DNA of 64,000 nt from Nemopilema nomurai (Eukaryota > Cnidaria > Scyphozoa > Rhizostomeae > Rhizostomatidae). The position numbers and the translations under genes were made by a program. Below, piece after piece: positions 37,355 to 47,700 of the stretch. Numbering within the stretch: the stretch's first letter is position 1; the number at the start of each line of letters is the position of its first letter. The notes beneath the pieces are model-generated. The model was not told the DNA's origin, searched no databases, and was given only the letters and a program-made list of their open reading frames with translations. Location: contig PEDN01001352.1 of NCBI GenBank assembly GCA_003864495.1, positions 1,426,001 to 1,490,000 of the forward strand, given 5' to 3'.

Positions 37355-38767
37355 ATGGGAAGACACGATCGATGCTGTGTTGGAACCTGTGATAATGATA
37401 CACGTTATCCAGATCGTTTTGTGGTCAAAGAGCATGTGAAAATTCTAAAATTTCACAGGTTTCCAACAAATGATGAATCAAAGAAGAAAAACTGGACGGC
37501 TCTAATCAACAAAGGAAGAGTTGGTTTTGTTCCCAGTGATGGAAGTAGGATTTGCTCGAATCATTTTTCTGATGGAAAGCCTACAGCCAGAAACCCAAAC
37601 CCTACTCTTTGGCTAACTGTGCAGGACAATCGACAAAACCAGAGTGTTGTTCGAAGGTCTTCACCAAGGAAAAGGGGGTTTCAAACAACGATAGGTGGGG
37701 CAGCTTCGGCACCTTCAGAAGAGCCGGAAAATGCAGATGAGCAAGAATCCTCGATTATTCTCCCTGTTCCAATGAAATTTGAGCAGCTTAATAGAGAATT
37801 TGATGTTCGCTTCTGCACTGGTTTGGAAATGTAGAAACATTTAAGGCTATTTTTGATTATCTGCACCCAAGAAGTAGATGATGATGAAATACTGGGAAGG
37901 CCCTAAAAGAGCATTCCAAAAACAGAAGTCTGATGTTTACCAGCAGCGAGTGGATCTGATTCTGTCTTCACCTGTGTATGCAGAAGGCGATATACTGCCA
38001 ATAAACAGAAAGGGGCCAGAAAGGAAACTCTGTTTAGAACAGGAGTATCTGTTAGTTTTGATGCGGTTGAGGCTAGGCCTTTTTGTCAAAGACCTAGCGT
38101 TAGATTTCAAACTTCTACCACTCGAGTGTCCCAGATCTGGATCACCTGGATAAAACTGCTGTCCAAAGAATTAAGAAATTTAATAATCTGGCCATCCAAA
38201 GGTCAAATAATTGCAACGTTGCCTGATGCATTCAAGCGTCTTTACCCCAAGGTTCGCACCATAATCGATTGCACAGAGGTTTTCGTCGAGACTCCAAGCT
38301 CTCTTGAAGTTCAAGCCATTTTGTGGAGTGATTATAAGCACCACTGCACCGTTAAATTTTTAGTTGCAATTACACCTAATGGAGCAATTTCATGGGTATC
38401 CCCATGTTTTGGAGGTCGTACCACTGACCTATATATTGTGCGGAATTCAGGCTTTTTGGATCTTCTTGAACCTTACGACACTGTGATGGCTGACAGAGGA
38501 TTTAAGATAAAGTCAGACTTACTAATGAAAAGATGTTTCCTTGCAATACCACCTAGTGCTGCTAGAGGCACTCAGATGACACAATCCGACGTAAGAACAA
38601 CTAATCGAGTTGCAAATGTTCGGATATTTGTTGAGAAAGCCATTGCCAGGGTCAAGTGGTTCCATATTCTCAAACGTGAAATGTCGCTTCTAGAAATGCC
38701 ATTAGTAGATGATATTGTTGTTACGTGTTGTGCTCTGGTAAATCTATTACCCCCACTAGTTGAATAA
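37355..38767 (+). pseudogene. THAP-DDE transposase of the ISL2EU-like element (frameshifted)
   Basis: The best start is the ATG at 37355, because MGRHDRCCVGTC places the first zinc-binding cysteines of a THAP (C2CH) DNA-binding domain at the N-terminus. The domain closes with ICSNHF near residue 65. The first open block ends at 37834. A second block (37878-38153) holds a helix-turn-helix-like region (LMRLRLGLFVKDLALDF). The third (38126-38767) is the RNase H-like catalytic domain with IIDCTEVF (first Asp), MADRGF (second Asp) and FVEKAIARVKW (Glu), so the DDE triad is present. Blocks are in different frames, with apparent single-base losses near 37820, 37872 and 38113. These could be real decay, sequencing indels or, less likely, introns. 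The intact product would bind element ends and cut DNA. Confidence 0.85.
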
Positions 38768-39063
38768 AAAATGGACAGATAATGTTTTCGTTGTCACTAT
38801 TAAATTCTAAGATTTTTCTTTTTTGAAAATGAACACGGAAAATCAAATCCTTTAGAGGTATTTTTATAGCGACTTTTGGATAATCTTTTACAAGTCCCAA
38901 CCCTTGTTTGAGGCCCCATCAAATTAGCCCTATCCAATATCATTCTAAATAAATAAGCTCCAAGGGGCTTTTTCAATATTATATAGAAAAGACAAAAAAG
39001 ATAAAAAGAAGAGAATTTCAGAATTATATCTTATTAACTTAAAACAATATATGTATTTAAAAG
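38768..39063. other. Short region between the convergent transposon genes
   Basis: An AT-rich 296-bp spacer in which both element genes end. It contains an ATTAAA at about 38799 for the plus gene and A-rich sequence for the minus gene. No other feature is seen. Confidence 0.5.
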
Positions 39064-41011
39064 TTAATATGCCGCATTATCACAAGCAATATTTGACAAA
39101 CATTTGTTACAAATCCATGTACCATCTTCATTTAAAATTGGATTAATGTTTTGGCAATAAAAGTGATACCGTACATTGCAGTTACCACAACAAATCCACT
39201 TTAAATGGAACTCATTGCTTTTTATTTCTTTAGCCTCTAGCAAAACTTTATCACAAGTTCCACAGAACTCTAGTGGGCTTATAGCAAGAAGAGCTTTAAC
39301 AACATAGGTTTTGAAAAAAATCTCCAAATTTAAGGACACCTTAATCCAATGAGCATCATCCTTTTCAAGTTTCTGGACCCAAGTTTCTTTCGTTGTCCAA
39401 ACAATGAAATAACCTTGCAAAGATTGGGTTAGCGCCATTTGAGATACGATCTGTGTGTAGTATTTATGGTTCTTGTTCAAACAGATGTTGTTGTCATCGT
39501 TAACTTTGAAAAACACGCACATGCTGCTACTGTCTGTTACTTTTTCATTACGTATATTGAAGGGGCACTTTGTTTCAACTACGCTCTTTCCATGACATGA
39601 ACATTGCATTATGGCATCAGGTGATGCTCCAATATACGCCCTATCCTTGTCCAGAAATAAGCCTGCCTGCTCCAGCTTAAAGTTGATGTGCCTTGTTGCT
39701 TCTGCTGGCGTAGAATCCCTTTAAAGCATCTGCTTCATGATCTCTACCCCACTTGATTGCTTGGATGTGGTCTAAGTTTTCCTCTTGATGTATAATATTG
39801 GCCACAAGATGTGTTGTTTTCGGACGTACATCACCCTTAACGCGGGAAATACTGTTGACTTTTGTGAAGTACTCGTGGTGCTTTGAAGCTGTTAATCGGC
39901 CTTCTCGATGCTCAATCCATGCTTTGCTTTTGGCCTGATTTCTCGTCATCTTTTCAACAGTTTTTACGTCTTTTTCTGAGAAACACATTTTGGCTAGAAA
40001 TTTTGTTATTTTTGCGTCATCTGATGATAAACTCTGATCTACCATTATCGCGTTGGCTATGTTAGCTAGTGTCAAATTGCCTGAGGTTGGAATAGCCATG
40101 CCCTCAACAGATTTTAATAATACTGCGTTGGGATTTGCTACAGAAATTGTGTGGATGAGATTGGACAAACGCTCCCCTGTCATGTTTTGATGTAGACTCT
40201 GTCTTGGATCAAACTGGCTTAGTTCCTGCATTCTGGTTTCCTCTCGGCGGACATCGTCGCTAGGATCTGCTGGCATTTTAGAACGTAATTTCTTACGAAC
40301 AACGATTTCAGAAATTCTTTTTGGCTCAATGGTGGTCTTTGTTGCTTGATTCCATGCACAAGGCATGGATGTACAGGATGGAGAGAGAAACCCATTCATG
40401 TTGGCATACTCAACCTTGTACAGGGCTGCTATTACATGATTGCAGCATCTACTTGCACCTGCCATGCATGAACACCAAGCTGTTAGTATTTTGCCACCAG
40501 GCTGAGCAGCAACCCACAGCTCCTTCTCATCGTGTATCGACATTGATGCTCTCACTTTACAGAAAAGAAGAATGACCTCATCTTTTGGTTTACTGACGAG
40601 AATCTCGCCAACAAAGTTACTGTCAAAGTAACTGTAGGCCTTCTGATCCTTATATTTACCAACGTATTCCACATTGAAATCTCTAACGCTCAGAATATAC
40701 TCGAAAATGTTTCCCAGTGTAATTGTAGGCCATAGAGAGAGTTCGTCCTTTTTATCCTCATCCTTGATTTCCTTTGGGTCTGATAAATCCATCTCTTTCA
40801 GCCTCTTTACGTACTCTTGTTGGAGAAGTTTAGCTTGATCTTCGCTGGACATTACAATAGGCAAACCCATCTCAGCAGCTGAAAACGCTCTGGCAACAAG
40901 TTCCACCTTTGTATAGTTGCTTACAGACACCCCTCTTACAGTTAAAAAATCCTTCAAACTATTAACTCCCATATCTAGAAAATCCTGATAAGTTCTTGAA
41001 TTGCTTGCCAT
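39064..41011 (-). pseudogene. SAP-SWIM-YqaJ-PHD protein of the ISL2EU-like element (one frameshift)
   Basis: The start is ATG at 41009-41011 (MASNSRTYQ). The order of domains is: a SAP-like helix pair (residues about 10-45); a SWIM-type zinc finger (WCSCMAG, then CCNH); a YqaJ/lambda-exonuclease-like nuclease domain starting at WIEHREGRLTASKHHEYF with KWGRDHE; after a frame change near 39720, the catalytic motifs GASPD and VVETKCPF; and a C-terminal PHD-like zinc finger (CGTCDK, CCGNCNVRYHFYC, CNKC). The first open block runs to 39677 and the second occupies 39718-39064. YqaJ-type proteins accompany transposases in this superfamily and probably process DNA ends; their exact role in transposition is not settled. 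The frameshift lies at an AAAGGG run, so an indel error is possible. Confidence 0.85.
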
Positions 41012-41152
41012 TTTAACTGCTAACGTTATAGTAAACTGAATAACTGCGTACACGAATGAGCGCAAATAGGACGATTTTCGTGTTTTCTGCTGTTTGCTGT
41101 GAAGACTTCAGACCAAGTAGTTAAAACTATTTACAGATATCATCAATAAATA

Positions 41153-41380
41153 CGTGGCTAGACGATGGAAAATAACCCGTCATTCAAAGGATAATTATGT
41201 AAGGATAATAGACAGTGTAATTAAGTGTTGATTAGCGAACGGCATGACATTAGAATAGCGTGGTTGTGAAATTACGGCTTTGATATATTGCAAATCGCCA
41301 TAGCTCCGGTGTGCGGCCATAGGGTCCAAAGGTCAGTTTGCTACCCAGACTTAATGGCGGACGTTACCCGGGAATGGTTT
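41153..41380 (-). repeat. Right terminal inverted repeat of the ISL2EU-like element
   Basis: Mirror image of 36986-37213, ending ...CCCGGGAATGGTTT. Only two substitutions separate the two ends (one near the outer 30 bp and one near the inner edge). Confidence 0.93.
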
Positions 41381-42068
41381 ATAGATAGAAATTTCACGTT
41401 CGTTCAGTTTAGTACCAATATCATGCCATGATAATAGCGCTCTAGCGTTGAGCTGTCATGCTGAGGCCAGCGTTTGATGGAAATCAACTGAAATATTGAA
41501 ATCGAAAGAGAAAAGCTAGGCAATTCGTTGCTCTTGTTTTCTCTTGGTTAAAATATCTTAGAAACAGGACCGAATTAAAGGGATTCGAGTCTTGAGGAGC
41601 CGATGCTCTAAAAATAGACTATCGCTGTTGTTAAATTTTCATATTTAACTTTTTCTGGTGTACGTACGTATCTAAGACAGTTAAAATTTCCTGAGAGAAG
41701 TACGTCACTTTTAATTGAGATAATGTACCAAACTGAGGTAATTCCCTATTCATTGTAACACACATCGCTGTGTGGCGCGAATTTGCTGTGAGAGACCCCT
41801 GTGTGTTTACGGTTCAAGTGAAAAAGTATTGGTTTGTTGTATCCAGAAAGGCATTTCATCTGTTACAACAGGTTTGTATCGCGCTGCCAATGTAGTAGGC
41901 TCTGTTTCGGAGCAATTAGAGTGACAGACTAACGATCCGCCACGCCAGCTCTCTAGTAGCCTGTGTACCAAATTCGTACTCGATGTTTGATTTTATCCCT
42001 AGCAGGTCATTGTTTGACAGTTTGCTCATTACTCACTTAAGCATACTCGTATTTCACATATTTTCTAG
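41381..42068 (+). other. Intronic sequence before the distal NCX terminal exon
   Basis: About 690 bp between the transposon and the exon at 42069. It ends in a good acceptor (TTTCACATATTTTCTAG). No copy of exon 4 (GDLASHFGC segment) is present here or anywhere between 33686 and 42068. The distal exon therefore has no private upstream partner in the window. Confidence 0.75.
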
Positions 42069-42448
42069 ACACATTTGCAAGCAAGGTAGCTGCGTTGAAT
42101 GATGAAACTGCCGATGCCTCTGTTGGCAATGTCCAGGGAAGCAATGCCGTAAACGTTTTCCTCGGCATTGGTGTTGCCTGGTCTGTCGCATCGATTTACC
42201 ACACGGCTAAAGGTCAACAATTTAAGGTGGACGGTGGATCTCTCGGTTTCTCCGTGTTGGTCTTCTGTGTTCTGGCGGTATTCTGTCTTTTCATAATGAT
42301 GTGGAGGCGCTTCAATAAAAATATCGGGGCAGAACTTGGCGGCCCGCAGCCTTATAAAAGAGTCACATCAGTCATCTATGTCCTACTTTGGGTGACTTAC
42401 ATTCTTTGTTCAGCACTGGAGACTTACTGTTATATACCATCTATTTAA
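42069..42448 (+). CDS. slc8a: NCX terminal exon B (alternative second half of alpha-2 repeat and C-terminus)
   Basis: The same length (380 nt) and entry phase as 33306-33685. It also restores P-D-T-F-A-S-K, keeps SVGNVQGSNAVNVFLG intact and ends with ETYCYIPSI and TAA. 102 of 125 residues match exon A by my alignment. Many codons differ silently across the conserved core, while replacements concentrate in the last two helices and the short extracellular stretch between them (for example TANGSQFVVQ against TAKGQQFKVD). This is the pattern of an old duplication kept under selection. It is most simply read as an alternative last exon of the same gene. A remnant of a second NCX copy is the alternative. 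Confidence 0.9.
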
Positions 42449-44711
42449 GGACATCTGTTTTTCACAATCTTTGTTTGGCGGATTGTTAACAAAATTGTAT
42501 ACTTGTCAAAGTCCTCGCGGAGATGGTGACCCTGCCTTGCAAAGCAAGGACGGTAATACGGCAAGTGTCAGAGACGCGAAGAGCGAAAGCTTGTTGAAAA
42601 GTGATTGTTTTGTCTAAGAAGATGAGTGTGTCGTGAAGACTTTAGTTTGTTCAAACTAGAATAATATTTCTTCGTCGTATGCCAGAAACGTTCCAGATGC
42701 ACGTGTATTTGGCACTTACCGTTGTGTTGGACTGTCTCAAGTGTGTTTTAATAGCATGTTAACGATAACAAATAACAGAAATGCTTAAAGGACATTCCAG
42801 GGCTGACTACTTCGTTTGCGAGTGGTCGCTACTATCACGTGTCCTTTGCCTGGAACTCCGATCATGGACGAGCTGTTGCAAATGACGTCAGAGCACTGCT
42901 CCAGTTCTGGCTGACACCTGACAGTAGCCTACAAATGTGTTCGCTTTATTGACAATTAGTTTGCTGATAAACTCAGATAGTCTCGAGAAATTCATCTTAG
43001 CTGTTCTGATTTTCCAAGTTTAGTGTCGAGCTCTTGTTCATGTGTCCCTTGACCTGGCTACTGAAACTGCGTCTTTTCCTTGTCGTCGCGGGATTTTACG
43101 GGGTCTATAGCTATGTATATGTGCAATAATTTGGCTCTTTTTATCAAGCAAGTAGGTAGCAATTTTTGGAGCCAAAAACACAAAATTCTTACGGTAACTG
43201 CAATGAAGGGGCTGTTGTTTAAAAGCTCTTGTCCACTCCCAGTTTAAAACCCCTGCCTCTTTAAACCTACTGCCATCCTTCCATTCATTCCCTTCCACTA
43301 AAACCTCCCACCCCCTCCCTCGATATCTACTTTTAGCTAGCATAAGGCACAGTTGGTTTTTTCACGTAATTTCTTTTGCAAAGTTTTTGATTAAATTGAC
43401 ACCCCGTTGATGACCGAAAATATTATTACCATGAACTCTTAATCAAGGGTCTCAGTATAAAAAAGTCAAAAAGGACAATTTCAGTCTTTCGTCATTTAAT
43501 AGGTTAAAACTGGTAGGTTTTGAGGTTCAAAGATCTCAAGGTGGTAAAAAATCTATAAACATTGTTTGGTAATCCTACAAATAGGCTTGACTTGCCCGGC
43601 CTAAATTGGTATCCTAGTGTGGGTTTTCTTCCTTGTAATGCTATAACCTAGCGTTTTTAAATTGGATGTAATTAACGTTTAACCTCACCTCTAGAATCAC
43701 ATCTAGATGTAATTAATCTTAATCATGGATGAATTTACATCTAAATTGTTGAATTGGAGTTCCAGAAGAATAGGAAGGAGGAAAGGAAAGTGCCTGCAGG
43801 ATACAAACATTTGGACTCAATCTTCCTACTCCATTCGATTATATTGGTTTATGATCAATAACATCTACCGTCAAGTGCTGACTCAAGACAAACCTATCTA
43901 GATGCAATCTTCTACTTTTATTAACTCCCTTATTCCAAACAAATGTGGACTATAGAAGCGCCAGGTCTATGATAAACATGTTTAAGAAGGACGTATTGTA
44001 ACTAATTCATGTTCTGTAAGTCCTAAACAAAGCTCTTAGCTTAGTGATAAGAGGGATTAGTTTGCGTGTCTCGTGAAAGTATGCCTCATTGTCTTCACTC
44101 ACTTTGCAAGTTCTCAAACAGAAAGCAATATTTATGTCAATTCAGTGGTACATTGGTAAGGTCACAATCTTGAGAAGATGAATGAAAAGTGGCCAAGCAA
44201 AACTCGTAGAACATAGATAATAAACTGCCTTGAGCTTCAACGATGCTCGCATGACCATTTCAAAGGAAAGCAATTTCTGTTCTATTTTTCCGTTTCGAAT
44301 ACCAGATATTTGCATTAATTTTAGAATTGCAACGAGTTCAATTACTTAAAACTCATTTGAAGTCCTGTAAAACTGTCTCGAGATGTTTGCATCTTATTCC
44401 ACATAATCGATTCAATCAGGTTTTGTTCAGAGAGTTTTTTATCAGGTCATTTTCTAAGGCTATATACTTCCCGTTTTGCTGGAACTATATGGTAAGAAAG
44501 AGGTCCATAACTTGGTAAAACATGCCGAGAACCAAAGCAATAACATAATTGCGTCCTTTCTGCTAACTTCTATCGATTTAGAAAGGTTTTGTTTGCCACA
44601 CCTTACAATCAAACCGACATGTTGTATCCTTGACACCTCCCAAGAGAAGAAGCATACCCGGGACATGACGCCCATACCGGATCTTTGCACCAAGAACAAT
44701 AGAAAGGAAAT
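42449..44711. other. 3' UTR of terminal exon B and intergenic DNA
   Basis: The first part is presumably a 3' UTR. Candidate signals are ATTAAA at about 43391 and AATAAA at 44219-44224, neither decisive. The rest is AT-rich. The last 150 bp before the satellite may contain a very decayed monomer. No other gene is seen. Confidence 0.45.
44219..44224 (+). terminator. Possible poly(A) signal for terminal exon B
   Basis: AATAAA lies 1.8 kb after the stop at 42448. It is the first canonical hexamer I noticed downstream, but the distance makes the assignment weak. Confidence 0.25.
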
Positions 44712-47700
44712 AAGCAATTCTTGGTCAAAATGTGGTCATTTTGCAAGGCTATAACCTTCCATTCTTGATCAGGTATGGAAAGCGTGAAACACCAATATCT
44801 TTGCAAAACGAATGATTTCAGCTGTTTGGTCGGTGCGCAAGCATTATGTTGGTCTGATGAGTATAAAAAACCCTGTTTTTGAAAAAACAATTTTTGGTCA
44901 AAATGTGTCGTTTTGCAAGGCTATAACCTTGCACTTTTGATCAGGTATGGAAAGCGTAGAAGACCAATATCTTTGCAAAAACGAATGATTTAAGCTGTTT
45001 GGTCGGTGCATAACATTATGTTGGTATGATGAGCACCAAAAACCCTGTTTTCGAAAAAATAATGTTTCGTCAAATGTGGTCGTTTTGCAAGGCTATAACC
45101 TTGCATTTTGGATCAGCTATGATAAGCGTAAAAGACCAATATCTTTACAAAAACGAATGATTTCAGCTGTTGGGTCGGTGCACAAGCATTATGTTGGTAT
45201 GATGAGCATCAAAAACCCTGTTTTCGAAGAAACAATTTTTGGTCAAATTGTGGTCGTTTTGCAAGGCTATAACCTTGCCTTTTTGATCAGGTATACTAAG
45301 CGTAAAAGACCAATATCTTTACAAAAACGAACTATTTCAGCTGTTTGGTCGGTGCACAAGCATTATGTTGGTATGATGAGCATCAAAAACCCTGTTTTCG
45401 AAAAAACAATTTTGGGTCAAAATGTTGTCGTTTTGCAAGGCTATAACCTTGCATTTGATCAGGTATGGAAAGCGTAAAAGACCAATATCTTTGCAAAAAC
45501 GAATGATTTAGCTGTTTGGTCGGTGCATAAGCATTATGTTGGTATGATGAGCATCAAAAACCCTGTTTTCGAAAAAAAAATTTTTTGTCAAAATGTGGTC
45601 GTTTTGCAAGGCTATAACCTTGCATTTTGGATCAGGTATGATAAGCGTAAAAGACCAATATCTTTGCAAAAACGAATGATTTCAGCTGTTTGGTCGGTGC
45701 ACAAGCATTATGTTGGTATGATGAGCATCAAAAACCCTGTTTTCGAAAAAAAAATTTTTGGTCAAAATGTGGTCGTTTTGCAAGGCTATAACCTTGCATT
45801 TTCGATCAGGTATGATAAGCGTAAAAGACCAATATCTTTACAAAAACGAATATTTCAGCTGTTGGTCGGTGCACAAGCATTATGTTGGTATGATGAGCAT
45901 CAAAAACCCTGTTTTCGAAAAAACAATTTTTGGTCAAATGTGGTCGTTTTGCAAGGCTATAACCTTGCATTTTGATCAGGTATGAAAGCGTAAAAGACCA
46001 ATATCTTTGCAAAAACGAATGATTTCAGCTGTTTGGTCGGTGCACAAGCATTATGTTGGTATGATGAGCATCAAAAACCCTGTTTTCGAAAAAACAATTT
46101 TTGGTCAAATGTGGTCGTTTTGCAAGGCTATAACCTTGCATTTTGATCAGGTATGAAAGCGTAAAAGGCCAATATCTTTGCAAAAACGAATGATTTAGCT
46201 GTTTGGTCGGTGCATAAGCATTATGTTGGTATGATGAGCATCAAAAACCCTGTTTTCGAAAAAACAATTTTGGTCAAAATGTGGTCGTTTTGCAAGGCTA
46301 TAACCTTGCATTTTGATCAGGTATACTAAGCGTAAAAGACCAATATCTTTACAAAAACGAACTATTTCAGCTGTTTGGTCGGTGCACAAGCATTATGTTG
46401 GTATGATGAGCATCAAAAACCCTGTTTTCGAAAAAAAACAATTTTTGGTCAAAATGTTGTCGTTTTGCAACGCTATAACCTTGCATTTTTGATCAGGTAT
46501 TAAGCGTAAAAGACCAATATCTTTACAAAAACGAATGATTTCAGCTGTTGGGTCGGTGCACAAGCATTATGTTGGTATGATGAGCATCAAAAACCCTGTT
46601 TTCGAAAAAAATTTTTGGTCAAAATGTGGTCGTTTTGCAAGGCTATAACCTTGCATTTTTGATCAGTTGATAAGCTAAAAGACAAATATCTTTGCAAAAA
46701 CGAATGATTTCAGCTGTTGGTCGGTGAACAAGCATTATGTTGGTATGATGAGCATAAAAACCCTGTTTTCGAAAAACAATTTTTGGTCAAAATGTCGTCA
46801 ATTTTCAAGGCTATAAACTTGCATTTCTGATCAGGTATGGTAAGCGTAAAAGACCAATATCTTTGCAAAAACGAATGATTTTAGCTGTTGGTCGGTGCAC
46901 AAGCATTATGTTGGTATGATGAGCATCAAAAACCCTGTTTTCGAAAAAACAATTTTGGTCAAAATGTGGTCGTTTTGCAAGGCTATAACCTTGCATTTTG
47001 ATCAGGTATGGTAAGCGTAAAAGACCAATATCTTTGCAAAAACGAATGATTTCAGCTGTTGGTCGGTGCACAAGCATTATGTTGGTATGATGAGCATCAA
47101 AAACCCTGTTTTCGAAAAAACAATTTTGGTCAAAATGTGGTCGTTTTGCAAGGCTATAACCTTGCATTTTGGATCAGGTATGGTAAGCGTAAAAGACCAA
47201 TATCTTTGCAAAAACGAATGATTTCAGCTGTTGGTCGGTGCAAGCATTATGTTGGTATGATGAGCATCAAAAACCCTGTTTTCGAAAAAACAATTTTGGT
47301 CAAAATGTGGTCGTTTTGCAAGGCTATAACCTTGCATTTTGATCAGGTATGGTAAGCGTAAAAGACCAATATCTTTGCAAAAACGAATGATTTCAGCTGT
47401 TGGTCGGTGCACAAGCATTATGTTGGTATGATGAGCATCAAAAACCCTGTTTTCGAAAAAACAATTTTGGTCAAAATGTGGTCGTTTTGCAAGGCTATAA
47501 CCTTGCATTTTGGATCAGGTATGGTAAGCGTAAAAGACCAATATCTTTGCAAAAACGAATGATTTCAGCTGTTGGTCGGTGCACAAGCATTATGTTGGTA
47601 TGATGAGCATCAAAAACCCTGTTTTCGAAAAAACAATTTTGGTCAAAATGTGGTCGTTTTGCAAGGCTATAACCTTGCATTTTGGATCAGGTATGGTAAG

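Larger units (their letters stand above)
36986..41380. mobile_element. ISL2EU-like DNA transposon (4395 bp)
   Basis: A complete element bounded by 228-bp terminal inverted repeats and the dinucleotide AT on both sides (36984-36985 and 41381-41382), consistent with a 2-bp AT target duplication. It carries two convergent genes: a THAP-domain DDE transposase on plus (37355-38767) and a SAP/SWIM/YqaJ/PHD protein on minus (41011-39064). That pairing of a THAP-linked DDE_Tnp_4-type transposase with a YqaJ-like nuclease is the hallmark of the ISL2EU (IS4EU) superfamily of animal transposons. It sits in the interval between the two terminal exons of the exchanger gene. Near-identical ends point to a recent insertion, yet both genes show frameshifts. 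Confidence 0.88.

Noticed and set aside
42069..42448. Reading the distal NCX exon as a duplicated haplotype artefact
   Set aside because: The two exons differ at many silent sites and at about 18% of residues, and their flanks are unrelated. That is too much for two alleles of one exon.
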